Below, piece by piece: positions 56,425-64,000 of a DNA stretch of 64,000 nucleotides. The stretch is from Lascolabacillus massiliensis (lineage in GTDB: Bacteria > Bacteroidota > Bacteroidia > Bacteroidales > Dysgonomonadaceae): the NCBI RefSeq assembly GCF_001282625.1, contig NZ_CTEJ01000001.1, positions 868,001 to 932,000 on the forward strand. Reading direction: 5' to 3'. Under the pieces are notes generated by a model. That model ran no database searches and was not told where the DNA came from. It saw only the letters and a list, made by a program, of their open reading frames with translations. Every line of letters starts with the position of its first letter. The first letter of the stretch is position 1. A program made the translations under genes and the position numbers.

Positions 56425-56459
56425 AGGGTCTCAACAGTTTGTTGGGACCTATTTTTTTT
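56425..56459 (+). terminator. Intrinsic terminator after clpB
   Basis: AGGGTCTCAAC (56425-56435) pairs with GTTGGGACCT (56441-56450), one bulged G, loop AGTTT, then a T-run. It reaches the trkH stop. Confidence 0.8.
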
Positions 56460-57924
56460 ATCGCTTCCAGAAACTTGGAACAAATAGTGAGAGGACAGTA
56501 AATATCTCGAGACGACCAACTAGCATTAGAAATGATAGGAAATACTTGGCAAATACTGTGGCTGATTCAAAAGTGCCACTGGGACCGTATGATCCCAATC
56601 CAAAACCATAGTTGCTTATAGTTGAGAGTGCAACGCTTATCGACTCTTCAAAGGTCATACCGGTGAGGCTTAATATTACAGCACTCATAATTGTAACAAA
56701 AATATAGAGGAAAACAAAAGCTATAACCTTTGAAATTGAATCATTTGAAACTACTTTATTGTTAATTTTGACCATATAGAGGGCGTTGGGATGTACCTGC
56801 CGCTTAAAAACCAATAGTGAATTTTTAGCAAGGACAACAAGTCGGGAAATCTTCATCCCTCCTGAAGTTGATCCTTCACAACCGCAAAAAAGGATCAAAA
56901 CAAGAAAGAGCAGCCAGTAAAATGGTCCCCATGCCAGAAAATCCACAGTCGCATATCCAGTAGTTGTTATGGCTGCAACAACCTGGAATAGTACTGTTCT
57001 GAAGGTCTCTTCAATATCTGACATTTGACCGGTTGCAAGTAATGCTCCTGTTATACCAATTGTAAAAAGCATAATTAGTGATACATACCAGCGAAACTCT
57101 TCGTTCTTTAGCATCTTAAATGAAAATTTCGAGAAAATTGCTGATATCAAAAGAAAGTTTGTTGCTCCAAAGAACATTAACAGAGTAATAACATATTCTG
57201 TAAAAGGAGAGTTGAATGATGCGATACTGTATTGTTTTGTTGAAAATCCTCCTGTTGATATTGCAGAGAAGGTATGGCAGGCAGCATCAAAAGCATCCAT
57301 TGGGCCCGCCCATAAAAAAAAGAATCCAATAATTGTAAGCGCAACATAAGTAAGAGCGATATTTTTAGATACTTCCTTTATTCTTGGACGAAACAGATCT
57401 TCTGCGATACCAATTGACTCTACTTCATAAAAATGAGCTGATACACTTCCGAAAACGGTCATAAATGATAATACAAAGATAACTATACCTATACCGCCTA
57501 TCCATTGAGTTATGCTACGCCAGAAATGTAGTGATTTAGGAAATGCCTCAATATTGAAAAGTGTTGAACTACCTGTTGTAGTGAATCCACACATACTTTC
57601 AAAAAAGGCATTAGTAAAGGAGGGTATGGATCCGCTCAGCAGATAGGGTAAAGTACCGTAGACAGACAGCACCAGCCATACCGCTGTGACAGTAATATAA
57701 ACTTCACGTTTGGTGATATTACCGGATCTTTTATTTTTCTTTCTTCCCAGAAACATGAAAAATGTACCAGATAGAGAAGTGACAATTGATGAAATATAAA
57801 TACTTCTTACAGCTGATTCATTGTAATATTCACCAATCAGTGCGGAGAATAGCATGAATAAAGCTTCAATCATCAATACAAGTCCAATACTGCTGAAAAC
57901 AAACCGGTAATTAAATCTGTGCAT
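56458..57924 (-). CDS. trkH: Potassium uptake protein TrkH
   Basis: A 488-residue membrane protein with the four-fold pore repeats of the Trk/Ktr group; filter-like segments include CGFTTTGSST, AISTGGFST, ITTTGYATVD and TISNYGFGLGSYG. It forms the K+ channel subunit regulated by the TrkA subunit encoded 12 bases upstream. Complete by length. Confidence 0.94.
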   Translation of the reverse strand: MHRFNYRFVFSSIGLVLMIEALFMLFSALIGEYYNESAVRSIYISSIVTSLSGTFFMFLGRKKNKRSGNITKREVYITVTAVWLVLSVYGTLPYLLSGSIPSFTNAFFESMCGFTTTGSSTLFNIEAFPKSLHFWRSITQWIGGIGIVIFVLSFMTVFGSVSAHFYEVESIGIAEDLFRPRIKEVSKNIALTYVALTIIGFFFLWAGPMDAFDAACHTFSAISTGGFSTKQYSIASFNSPFTEYVITLLMFFGATNFLLISAIFSKFSFKMLKNEEFRWYVSLIMLFTIGITGALLATGQMSDIEETFRTVLFQVVAAITTTGYATVDFLAWGPFYWLLFLVLILFCGCEGSTSGGMKISRLVVLAKNSLLVFKRQVHPNALYMVKINNKVVSNDSISKVIAFVFLYIFVTIMSAVILSLTGMTFEESISVALSTISNYGFGLGSYGPSGTFESATVFAKYFLSFLMLVGRLEIFTVLSLFVPSFWKR

Positions 57925-57936
57925 TTTTTATAAAAA

Positions 57937-59274
57937 CTAGTTAAACAGGTTTTCAATACTTTTGATCGATCTGTTCAGAAAGAAAACCACAACACGGTCA
58001 TTAGGTTCTATTTGTGTATTACCTTCAACTAAAATTGGTTCACCATCCCTGATTAATGCACCAAAAGTAATATCAGGAGGCAACTTCAGGTCTTTAATCT
58101 TTTTCCTGGTCACTTTTGATTTAGGTTTAGCAATTACCTCTCCTACATTGGCATTGGCAAATGTGAGGCTCTTTATATTTGATGCATCAGCCTTTAGGAG
58201 CAATTCATAAATCTTACCTGCTGCTATAAGTTTTTTATTTATGACTGTACCAATATCTAACTGCTCTGCCATAGATATATAATCTATATTTTCAATCTCG
58301 GCAACAGTTTTCTTTACTCCATACTGTTTTGCCATCATACAACCGAGTATATTAGCTTCAGAATTTGCAGTTAATGCCAGAAATGCATCGGTTTCGCTTA
58401 TACCTTCTCTGATTAGAAACTCGGCATTCCTACCATCTTCTATAAAGACTGTAACATTCGAAGGGCATTTTTCTGCTAAAAATTCGGCTCTTTCTCTATC
58501 CTGCTCAATAATCTTAATGTCAATATTCTGAGGCAGTTGTTGAATTGTGCGCATAGTTATGCGGCTTCCACCCATGAACATAAGACGTTTTGTCTCGAAA
58601 GACTTTTTACCAAGGAGTTCAGGAAGAATATCTACATATTTTTTTAATGTGGCAAAATAAAGAATATCATTATGAAGAATTTGATCACTACCCTTAGGAA
58701 TTATTGTTGTGCCTCCACGTTTTATAGCTACTATGTGAAATTGTTTTACATGCTGATCAAGTTCATATAGATACTTATTGACCAGAGGAGCATTATTTCT
58801 GATTTTTGCACCAATTAAAACAATAGTTCCATTGCATAGTTCCCACCAGAAACGTGTCCATGGAGTCTTTATTGCCATTGCAATTTCTCTTGCTGCTACA
58901 AGCTCAGGATAGATCATTGAATGAATACCCAGGTTTTCAAAGAATTCCTGGTTTTTAGGTAATAAATATTCATGATTGTCTATACGGGCGAGAGTCTTCT
59001 TAGCACCCATATTTGAGGCGAGCATGCATGAGTTAATGTTTTTAGACTCTTCTGGTGTAACTCCAATAAAAAGGTCTGCACTGCCAACACCGGCTGCTGC
59101 CAAATCATTCAGGGATGTACAATTTCCCAAATATGTAAGAATTTCAGAGTTGTCACGTATAAGAGATAAACGCTCTTTGTCCCCATCGATAAGCGTTATG
59201 TCGTGATTCTCCTGTTCTAGAAGTCTGGCAAGGTGTGTACCCACTGCACCGGCTCCGGCAATTAAAATTTTCAT
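57937..59274 (-). CDS. trkA: Trk system regulatory subunit TrkA
   Basis: A 445-residue cytoplasmic protein with two RCK units, each a Rossmann NAD-binding domain (MKILIAGAGAVGTHLARLLE; second starting RLMFMGGSRITMRTI) plus a TrkA_C domain. Nucleotide binding gates TrkH. Lies between dxs (44-base gap) and trkH (12). Confidence 0.94.
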   Translation of the reverse strand: MKILIAGAGAVGTHLARLLEQENHDITLIDGDKERLSLIRDNSEILTYLGNCTSLNDLAAAGVGSADLFIGVTPEESKNINSCMLASNMGAKKTLARIDNHEYLLPKNQEFFENLGIHSMIYPELVAAREIAMAIKTPWTRFWWELCNGTIVLIGAKIRNNAPLVNKYLYELDQHVKQFHIVAIKRGGTTIIPKGSDQILHNDILYFATLKKYVDILPELLGKKSFETKRLMFMGGSRITMRTIQQLPQNIDIKIIEQDRERAEFLAEKCPSNVTVFIEDGRNAEFLIREGISETDAFLALTANSEANILGCMMAKQYGVKKTVAEIENIDYISMAEQLDIGTVINKKLIAAGKIYELLLKADASNIKSLTFANANVGEVIAKPKSKVTRKKIKDLKLPPDITFGALIRDGEPILVEGNTQIEPNDRVVVFFLNRSIKSIENLFN

Positions 59275-59318
59275 TGATAGCTGTAAATTACTCCAACGAT
59301 TATTTATTCATTTAAGGA

Positions 59319-61256
59319 CTATAATGATACAATGGTCTCTTCTGAAGGTAGTTTTATTCCAGTCAAATCAAAATAAACCTGCAGGATTTTCTTTAAGATA
59401 CTCTCAGGATTAATCTCTGCAATTTCCTGTAATTCAGATACAGAACCATGTGTAATAAACTCATCTGCAATACCGATACGATGTACTCTGACATCGGAAT
59501 CGGAGTACTGTTTTTCTGAAAGAAATTCAAGTACAGCGCTTCCTAAGCCACCTTTGATAACACCATTTTCAACAGTAATAATGTGTTTAAACTTTTTGGC
59601 TATATTATCCAGCAATTCCTCATCTATTGGTTTAAGAAAAACCATATCGTAATGTGCAATGCTTATTCCTAATTTCTCAGCCTCTGAAATAGCACTGGCT
59701 GCATTGTTGCCTATGGCTCCTAACGATAGTACTGCAATATCGTCTCCGTCCTTTAATTTTCTACCTTTTCCAATAGGTAATATTTGAGGTTTATTTTGCC
59801 AGTTAATAAGCTGACCTTGTCCACGAGGATACCGTATAACAAATGGCCCGTCATTTCCATAAGCAGCTGTGTACATCAGGTTTCTCAGTTCATGCTCGTT
59901 ATATGGTGCCGAGATCACTAAGTTAGGTATTGGACGCATATAGGCAAGATCGAAGACACCGTGATGAGTGGGACCATCAGCACCTACTAAACCTGCTCTG
60001 TCCAGACACATAATTACCTTAAGTTTCTGTAGAGCTACATCATGGATTATCTGATCATAAGCTCTTTGCATGAATGAAGAGTATATATTGCAGAATGGAA
60101 TCAATCCCTCCTTGGCCATACCTGCGGAAAAAGTAACTGCATGTGCTTCTGCTATACCAACATCAAATGATCTGTCAGAAAATTTATCCATCATATATGT
60201 CATAGAACAACCTGTAGGCATCGCAGGTGTAACTCCTACTATTTTCTCATCCTTCTCTGCAATCTCTACAAGTGTGTGGCCAAATACATCCTGATATAAT
60301 GGAGGCTGGTTCTTTACATCTTTGACAACTCTTTCGCCAGTTTCTACATTGAACAGACCGGGTGCATGCCAAACTGTGGCAGATTTTTCAGCTGGTTCAT
60401 ATCCTTTACCCTTAACAGTTTTGATATGCAGCAGTTTTGGCCCCTGCATGTCTTTGATATTCCTTAGTATTCTTATTAAACTGGGAAGATCGTGACCATC
60501 TACGGGACCAAAATATCTCAAATTAAAGCCTTCAAATATGTTCTGCTCTTTAGTAATTAGTGATTTTACACTATTATTAAAGCGTAACACCAGATTTTTA
60601 TCTTTCTCAGATATTAAATTTCGTCTTTTGAAGCCTTGATATATATTGTTACGGAATCGATTATATTTTGTAGAAGTAGTTAACTTAACTAAGTAATCCT
60701 GTATAGCTCCAACATTATTATCTATAGACATGTTGTTGTCATTCAGGATAATAAGAAGATTGTTTGGTTGTGAGCAAACATTATTAAGACCTTCATAGGC
60801 TAATCCTCCGGTCATAGCACCATCACCAATTATTGCAACTATATTGCGATTTTCTTTACGCAATGATGCTGATACAGCCATACCGAGTGCTGCTGAGATT
60901 GAAGTTGAAGCATGTCCTGCTATAAACGTATCATACTCACTTTCCGAAGGGTTTGTGAAGCCAGATAGTCCTCCTAACTTACGGTTAGTAGAAAATCTAT
61001 CGCGACGTCCGGTAAGTATCTTATGACTATATGCCTGATGTCCAACATCCCACACCAAACGGTCATATGGGGTGTTATACAGATAGTGAAGGGCCACAGT
61101 AAGCTCTACGGTACCTAAACTTGAGCCGAAATGGCCAGGATTATACGAAAGTTGTTCTATAATAAAATCCCTTAACTCACTGCAAACTGTTTCAAGTTGA
61201 TCAACATTTAGTTTTTTAAGATCGTCGGGACTATTTATATTTTGCAAATATTTCAT
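59319..61256 (-). CDS. dxs: 1-deoxy-D-xylulose-5-phosphate synthase
   Basis: A 645-residue thiamine-diphosphate enzyme joining pyruvate and glyceraldehyde-3-phosphate, the first step of MEP isoprenoid synthesis. ThDP/Mg motif [17 protein letters not shown], the [16 protein letters not shown] block near the N-terminus and [19 protein letters not shown] in the second domain are all present. I chose ATG 61256 ([16 protein letters not shown]), the family start, over 61265. Probably heads the dxs-trkA-trkH transcript. Confidence 0.95.
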   Translation of the reverse strand: MKYLQNINSPDDLKKLNVDQLETVCSELRDFIIEQLSYNPGHFGSSLGTVELTVALHYLYNTPYDRLVWDVGHQAYSHKILTGRRDRFSTNRKLGGLSGFTNPSESEYDTFIAGHASTSISAALGMAVSASLRKENRNIVAIIGDGAMTGGLAYEGLNNVCSQPNNLLIILNDNNMSIDNNVGAIQDYLVKLTTSTKYNRFRNNIYQGFKRRNLISEKDKNLVLRFNNSVKSLITKEQNIFEGFNLRYFGPVDGHDLPSLIRILRNIKDMQGPKLLHIKTVKGKGYEPAEKSATVWHAPGLFNVETGERVVKDVKNQPPLYQDVFGHTLVEIAEKDEKIVGVTPAMPTGCSMTYMMDKFSDRSFDVGIAEAHAVTFSAGMAKEGLIPFCNIYSSFMQRAYDQIIHDVALQKLKVIMCLDRAGLVGADGPTHHGVFDLAYMRPIPNLVISAPYNEHELRNLMYTAAYGNDGPFVIRYPRGQGQLINWQNKPQILPIGKGRKLKDGDDIAVLSLGAIGNNAASAISEAEKLGISIAHYDMVFLKPIDEELLDNIAKKFKHIITVENGVIKGGLGSAVLEFLSEKQYSDSDVRVHRIGIADEFITHGSVSELQEIAEINPESILKKILQVYFDLTGIKLPSEETIVSL

Positions 61257-61362
61257 TTGGATCAAACTCCTTATTTCGGGGTATCTTTAAGAACCATTTA
61301 GTCATTAACCCTTCAATTACTTATAACGACAGTTAAGAGAAATAGTTTATTTCAATAACTTC

Positions 61363-63564
61363 TTAATTGGCCAATTCTGAGAAGAACTTAATTCTGACAA
61401 GCCTTATTTCGGTTTCATCATATTCAGGAAGTTCTTCCTGAGCTTTTTCAAGGTCATCCTTCTCGGTTTCCTTAAAATAGGCGTAGATGTCGTCGATTAC
61501 ATCCTGAGACATTACCTCATTCAGAAAATAATCAATATTGATTTTAGTTCCTGAATAAACAATTGCCTCAACTTCGGACAACATCTCATTAAAGTCGATA
61601 CCTTTGGATTCAGCAAGATCGTCAAGAGCTACTTTACGGTCAATAGCCTGTACGATTGATACTTTAAGTTTAGACTTGTTAGGTACTGTTTTCACACGAA
61701 GATCTTCAGGACGTGTGATATCATTTTCCTCAACATGTTTTTTAATAAGTTCTACGAATTCCTTACCATAGCGTTTAGCCTTTCCTGATCCTACTCCTGG
61801 TATATTTTGCAGTTCATCCAAAGTAATAGGATAGGAGGTTGCCATTGCTTCAAGAGATGAGGGTTGAAAAATCACATATGGAGGTACATTCAGTTTTTTG
61901 GATAATTTTTTCCTGAGATCCTTCATCATCGAAAATAGTACAGGATCTGCAGCTCCTCCGCTGACTCCTCCTGATGCCATTATATCTGAATCCTCACTTT
62001 CCAGATCAGAAATATCATCCTCATCTTCATCTATTTTAGTTATTTTAAATGAAACAGGATTCTTGAGAAAATCTTTACCTTTTTTCGTAATTTTGAGAAT
62101 ACCATAATTCTCAATTTCTTTTTTCAAATAGTTGTCAAGTAATGCTTGTCTTATGACAACCTCCCATGTGCTCTCTTCTTCATCTTCACCCGAACCAAAT
62201 TCTTCAAGTTGGTCATGACCATATGTTTCAATGTCAGATGATTCTTTTCCGACAAGGAAATCAATAATATATTCGGCTTTTTGTTTTTCTTTAAGAGCAG
62301 TAATAGCTTCTAATACAGTAATTAGTAATTCCTTTGCTTCCACTTTTATTTTAGGATTTAAACAATTATCACAATTTTCACAATTAGGGAGATCAAAATT
62401 TTCACCGAAATAATGCAGCAGCATTTTTCTTCTGCAAACAGATGTTTCTGCATAGGCAGCTGTCTCGAGAAGCAATTGTTTGCCAATTTCCTGCTCCGAT
62501 ACCGGCTTGCCTTGCATAAAACGCTCAAGTTTTTGTAAGTCTTTCTCTGAATAAAAAGCAATACACTTGCCTTCACCACCATCTCTTCCGGCGCGACCTG
62601 TTTCTTGATAGTAACCTTCAAGACTTTTTGGAATGTTATAATGGATTACATAACGTACATCCGGTTTATCTATACCCATTCCGAAGGCTATTGTAGCAAC
62701 AATTACATCTGCTTTTTCCATCAGAAAAGCATCTTGATTGCTTGAGCGTGTAGCCGCATCCATTCCTGCATGGTAAGGCAGTGCTCTTATATTATTGGCT
62801 TGCAGTATCTCTGCAAAATCATCAACCTTCTTTCGACTCAGACAGTAAACAATACCTGATTTTCTGCCTTGTGAAAGTATGTACTTAATGATTTCCTTAT
62901 CTATTTGATCTGTTTTTTTACGTACTTCATAATTTAGATTGGGACGATTGAAAGAAGATTTGAATACTTCTGCGTTAGTCATTCCCAATGTCTTTTGAAT
63001 ATCATGCTGAACTTTTGGAGTTGCAGTAGCCGTAAGTGCGATTATAGGTCTTGGACTTATTTCGTTAATTATAGGTCTGATTCTACGATATTCAGGCCGA
63101 AAATCATGCCCCCACTCTGAAATACAATGTGCTTCGTCGACTGCATAAAATGAAATAGGGACACTTCTTAGAAATTCAATATTTTCTTGTTTTGTAAGAG
63201 ATTCAGGAGCAACATAAAGCATCTTGGTTTTTCCGGATACAATGTCCTTTTTCACTTCTTCTATCTCAGCTTTGGTTAAAGAAGAATTGAGGAAGTGAGC
63301 TATACCGTCTTTCTCGCTATAGCTCCGCATTGCATCTACCTGATTCTTCATTAATGCAATCAGTGGAGAAATAATAATTGCAGTACCTTCCATTAAAAGT
63401 GCAGGTAATTGATAGCAAAGAGATTTTCCACCACCTGTAGGCATTAGAACAAAAGTGTCCTTACCTGATAAGATACTATTTATTATGGCTTCCTGATTGC
63501 CTTTAAAAGTATCGAATCCAAAATACTTTTTTAAACCATTATATATTATATCTTTATTTTTCAT
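61363..63564 (-). CDS. recQ: ATP-dependent DNA helicase RecQ
   Basis: A 733-residue helicase. Walker A LMPTGGGKSLCYQLP, DEAH box AVDEAHCISEWGHDF, motif VI ETGRAGRDG, RQC zinc cysteines (CRRKMLLHYFG, CENCDNC), winged helix, HRDC domain (about 530-610) and an added ~110-residue C-terminal tail. It unwinds 3'-5' in recombination repair. Next to clpX, as in other Bacteroidales. Confidence 0.96.
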   Translation of the reverse strand: MKNKDIIYNGLKKYFGFDTFKGNQEAIINSILSGKDTFVLMPTGGGKSLCYQLPALLMEGTAIIISPLIALMKNQVDAMRSYSEKDGIAHFLNSSLTKAEIEEVKKDIVSGKTKMLYVAPESLTKQENIEFLRSVPISFYAVDEAHCISEWGHDFRPEYRRIRPIINEISPRPIIALTATATPKVQHDIQKTLGMTNAEVFKSSFNRPNLNYEVRKKTDQIDKEIIKYILSQGRKSGIVYCLSRKKVDDFAEILQANNIRALPYHAGMDAATRSSNQDAFLMEKADVIVATIAFGMGIDKPDVRYVIHYNIPKSLEGYYQETGRAGRDGGEGKCIAFYSEKDLQKLERFMQGKPVSEQEIGKQLLLETAAYAETSVCRRKMLLHYFGENFDLPNCENCDNCLNPKIKVEAKELLITVLEAITALKEKQKAEYIIDFLVGKESSDIETYGHDQLEEFGSGEDEEESTWEVVIRQALLDNYLKKEIENYGILKITKKGKDFLKNPVSFKITKIDEDEDDISDLESEDSDIMASGGVSGGAADPVLFSMMKDLRKKLSKKLNVPPYVIFQPSSLEAMATSYPITLDELQNIPGVGSGKAKRYGKEFVELIKKHVEENDITRPEDLRVKTVPNKSKLKVSIVQAIDRKVALDDLAESKGIDFNEMLSEVEAIVYSGTKINIDYFLNEVMSQDVIDDIYAYFKETEKDDLEKAQEELPEYDETEIRLVRIKFFSELAN

Positions 63565-63608
63565 TTATTCAACTATCCGGGGAAAAACCTAAAATGACAA
63601 GTATTCTA

Positions 63609-63616
63609 CAAATATA
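63609..63616 (-). promoter_or_regulatory. -7 promoter box for recQ
   Basis: The minus strand reads TATATTTG, 45 bases before ATG 63564. Confidence 0.45.
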
Positions 63617-63745
63617 GAAAAGTATTACTTATATCCAATATTAATGCATTAAACTTGAAATTTACCTTCTGAACATTTATTATAAATTCACTTCTAAGAT
63701 AGTTTAAAAAATATTTTGCTCCAAATAAAACCATTTATATCCATT

Positions 63746-63777
63746 AAAAAAACGCAGGTTAAACCATGCGTTTTTTT
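63746..63777 (-). terminator. Terminator after clpX
   Basis: AAAACGCA (63749-63756) pairs with TGCGTTTT (63767-63774), with GGT/ACC continuing inward and A/T tracts outside. It lies between clpX and recQ. Confidence 0.85.
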
Positions 63778-63825
63778 AATTTACTTCCGATATTAAAAAG
63801 TACGGAAGTTATAGAAAAATTTTCT

Positions 63826-64000
63826 CTATGCCACTCTCAAATGATGAATATCGGAATTCTCCAGCTGTTCTACTGCATACTTTCGGGTAACATGTAGTTT
63901 TTTCTTATCCCCTGATGGCAATGAAAACATCGCATCAATCATGATTGCTTCAACAATAGATCGGAGACCTCGTGCACCTAATTTAAACTCAATCGCTTTA
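63826..64000 (-). CDS. clpX: ATP-dependent protease ATPase subunit ClpX, partial (C-terminus)
   Basis: Reading the minus strand from the right edge gives the last 57 residues of ClpX and a TAG stop (63828-63826). The fragment [20 protein letters not shown] with the sensor-2 arginine (GARGLR) and then DAMFSLPSG is characteristic of the ClpX D2-small domain. The rest lies beyond the window. ClpX unfolds substrates for ClpP. Confidence 0.92.
   Translation of the reverse strand, partial: KAIEFKLGARGLRSIVEAIMIDAMFSLPSGDKKKLHVTRKYAVEQLENSDIHHLRVA

Noticed and set aside
1-64000. Intact mobile element, tRNA or rRNA genes
   Set aside because: No transposase, integrase or tRNA-like clover-leaf was seen in the intergenic stretches; the pRiA4b ORF-3 homologue alone does not mark a mobile element.

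Overview
This 64 kb window is an AT-rich chromosomal segment of a Bacteroidota (Bacteroidales) genome. The placement rests on an adjacent SusC/SusD pair, many promoters with the Bacteroidota -7 box TAnnTTTG and little Shine-Dalgarno signal, the DUF6340, DUF5009 and DUF6266 families, an EtfB-EtfA-acyl-CoA dehydrogenase operon, and the clpX-recQ neighbourhood at the right edge. A fermenting Dysgonomonadaceae/Porphyromonadaceae-type organism fits, but the genus is inference. I saw no rRNA, tRNA, CRISPR array, phage or intact insertion sequence.

Layout. 0-1 kb: N-terminal part of a DUF6340 lipoprotein gene (minus). 1.2-5.8 kb: etfB-etfA-acyl-CoA dehydrogenase and an orphan ECF sigma factor. 5.85-6.75 kb: gene-free AT-rich stretch. 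6.75-10.8 kb: small multidrug/guanidinium-type exporter and a three-gene biotin-dependent acyl-CoA carboxylase. 10.9-15.2 kb: sbcC-sbcD. 15.3-15.5 kb: remnant of a DUF6266 gene. 15.5-18 kb: aminotransferase and a LolC/E-like permease. 18.1-18.96 kb: GH16-like lipoprotein lacking the usual nucleophile. 19-20.1 kb: queF-queC with a candidate preQ1 riboswitch. 20.4-21 kb: candidate small RNA, then a small unknown gene. 21-28.8 kb: pstSCAB-phoU, PhoB/PhoR-type regulators and nfo. 28.9-32 kb: GH20 hexosaminidase and cutC. 32.3-36 kb: pRiA4b ORF-3-type gene, DUF4126, and two Tat-type proteins (sugar isomerase-like and Gfo/Idh/MocA). 36.2-39.8 kb: HAD hydrolase, small membrane protein, alkaline phosphatase, DUF5009 acyltransferase. 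39.9-45.6 kb: histidine-utilisation (hut) operon. 45.7-47.1 kb: MFSD1-like transporter. 47.2-52.3 kb: SusD and SusC. 52.9-56.4 kb: TrhA/hemolysin-III and ClpB. 56.5-64 kb: TrkH, TrkA, DXS, RecQ and the end of ClpX.

How the parts work together. The Etf/acyl-CoA dehydrogenase and the carboxylase suggest acyl-CoA metabolism tied to amino-acid fermentation, and the hut operon would turn histidine into glutamate and one-carbon units. The hut operon looks damaged: hutU has lost its middle and is frameshifted, hutI lacks about 50 internal residues including the active-site His region, while hutH and both formiminotransferase/cyclodeaminase genes are intact. A PnuC-family transporter sits inside the operon with overlapping or near-overlapping gene ends. 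The pst-pho block is a complete phosphate uptake and sensing unit; its promoter carries four hexamers at exact 11-bp spacing that look like a PhoP/PhoB box.

Most interesting points: the two hut deletions, the PnuC gene inside the hut operon, the 11-bp-phased Pho box, the candidate preQ1 riboswitch, a candidate ~70-nt RNA near 20.5 kb, and the GH16-like protein without its nucleophile. All family assignments come from reading the sequence and recalling families; no database search was run.
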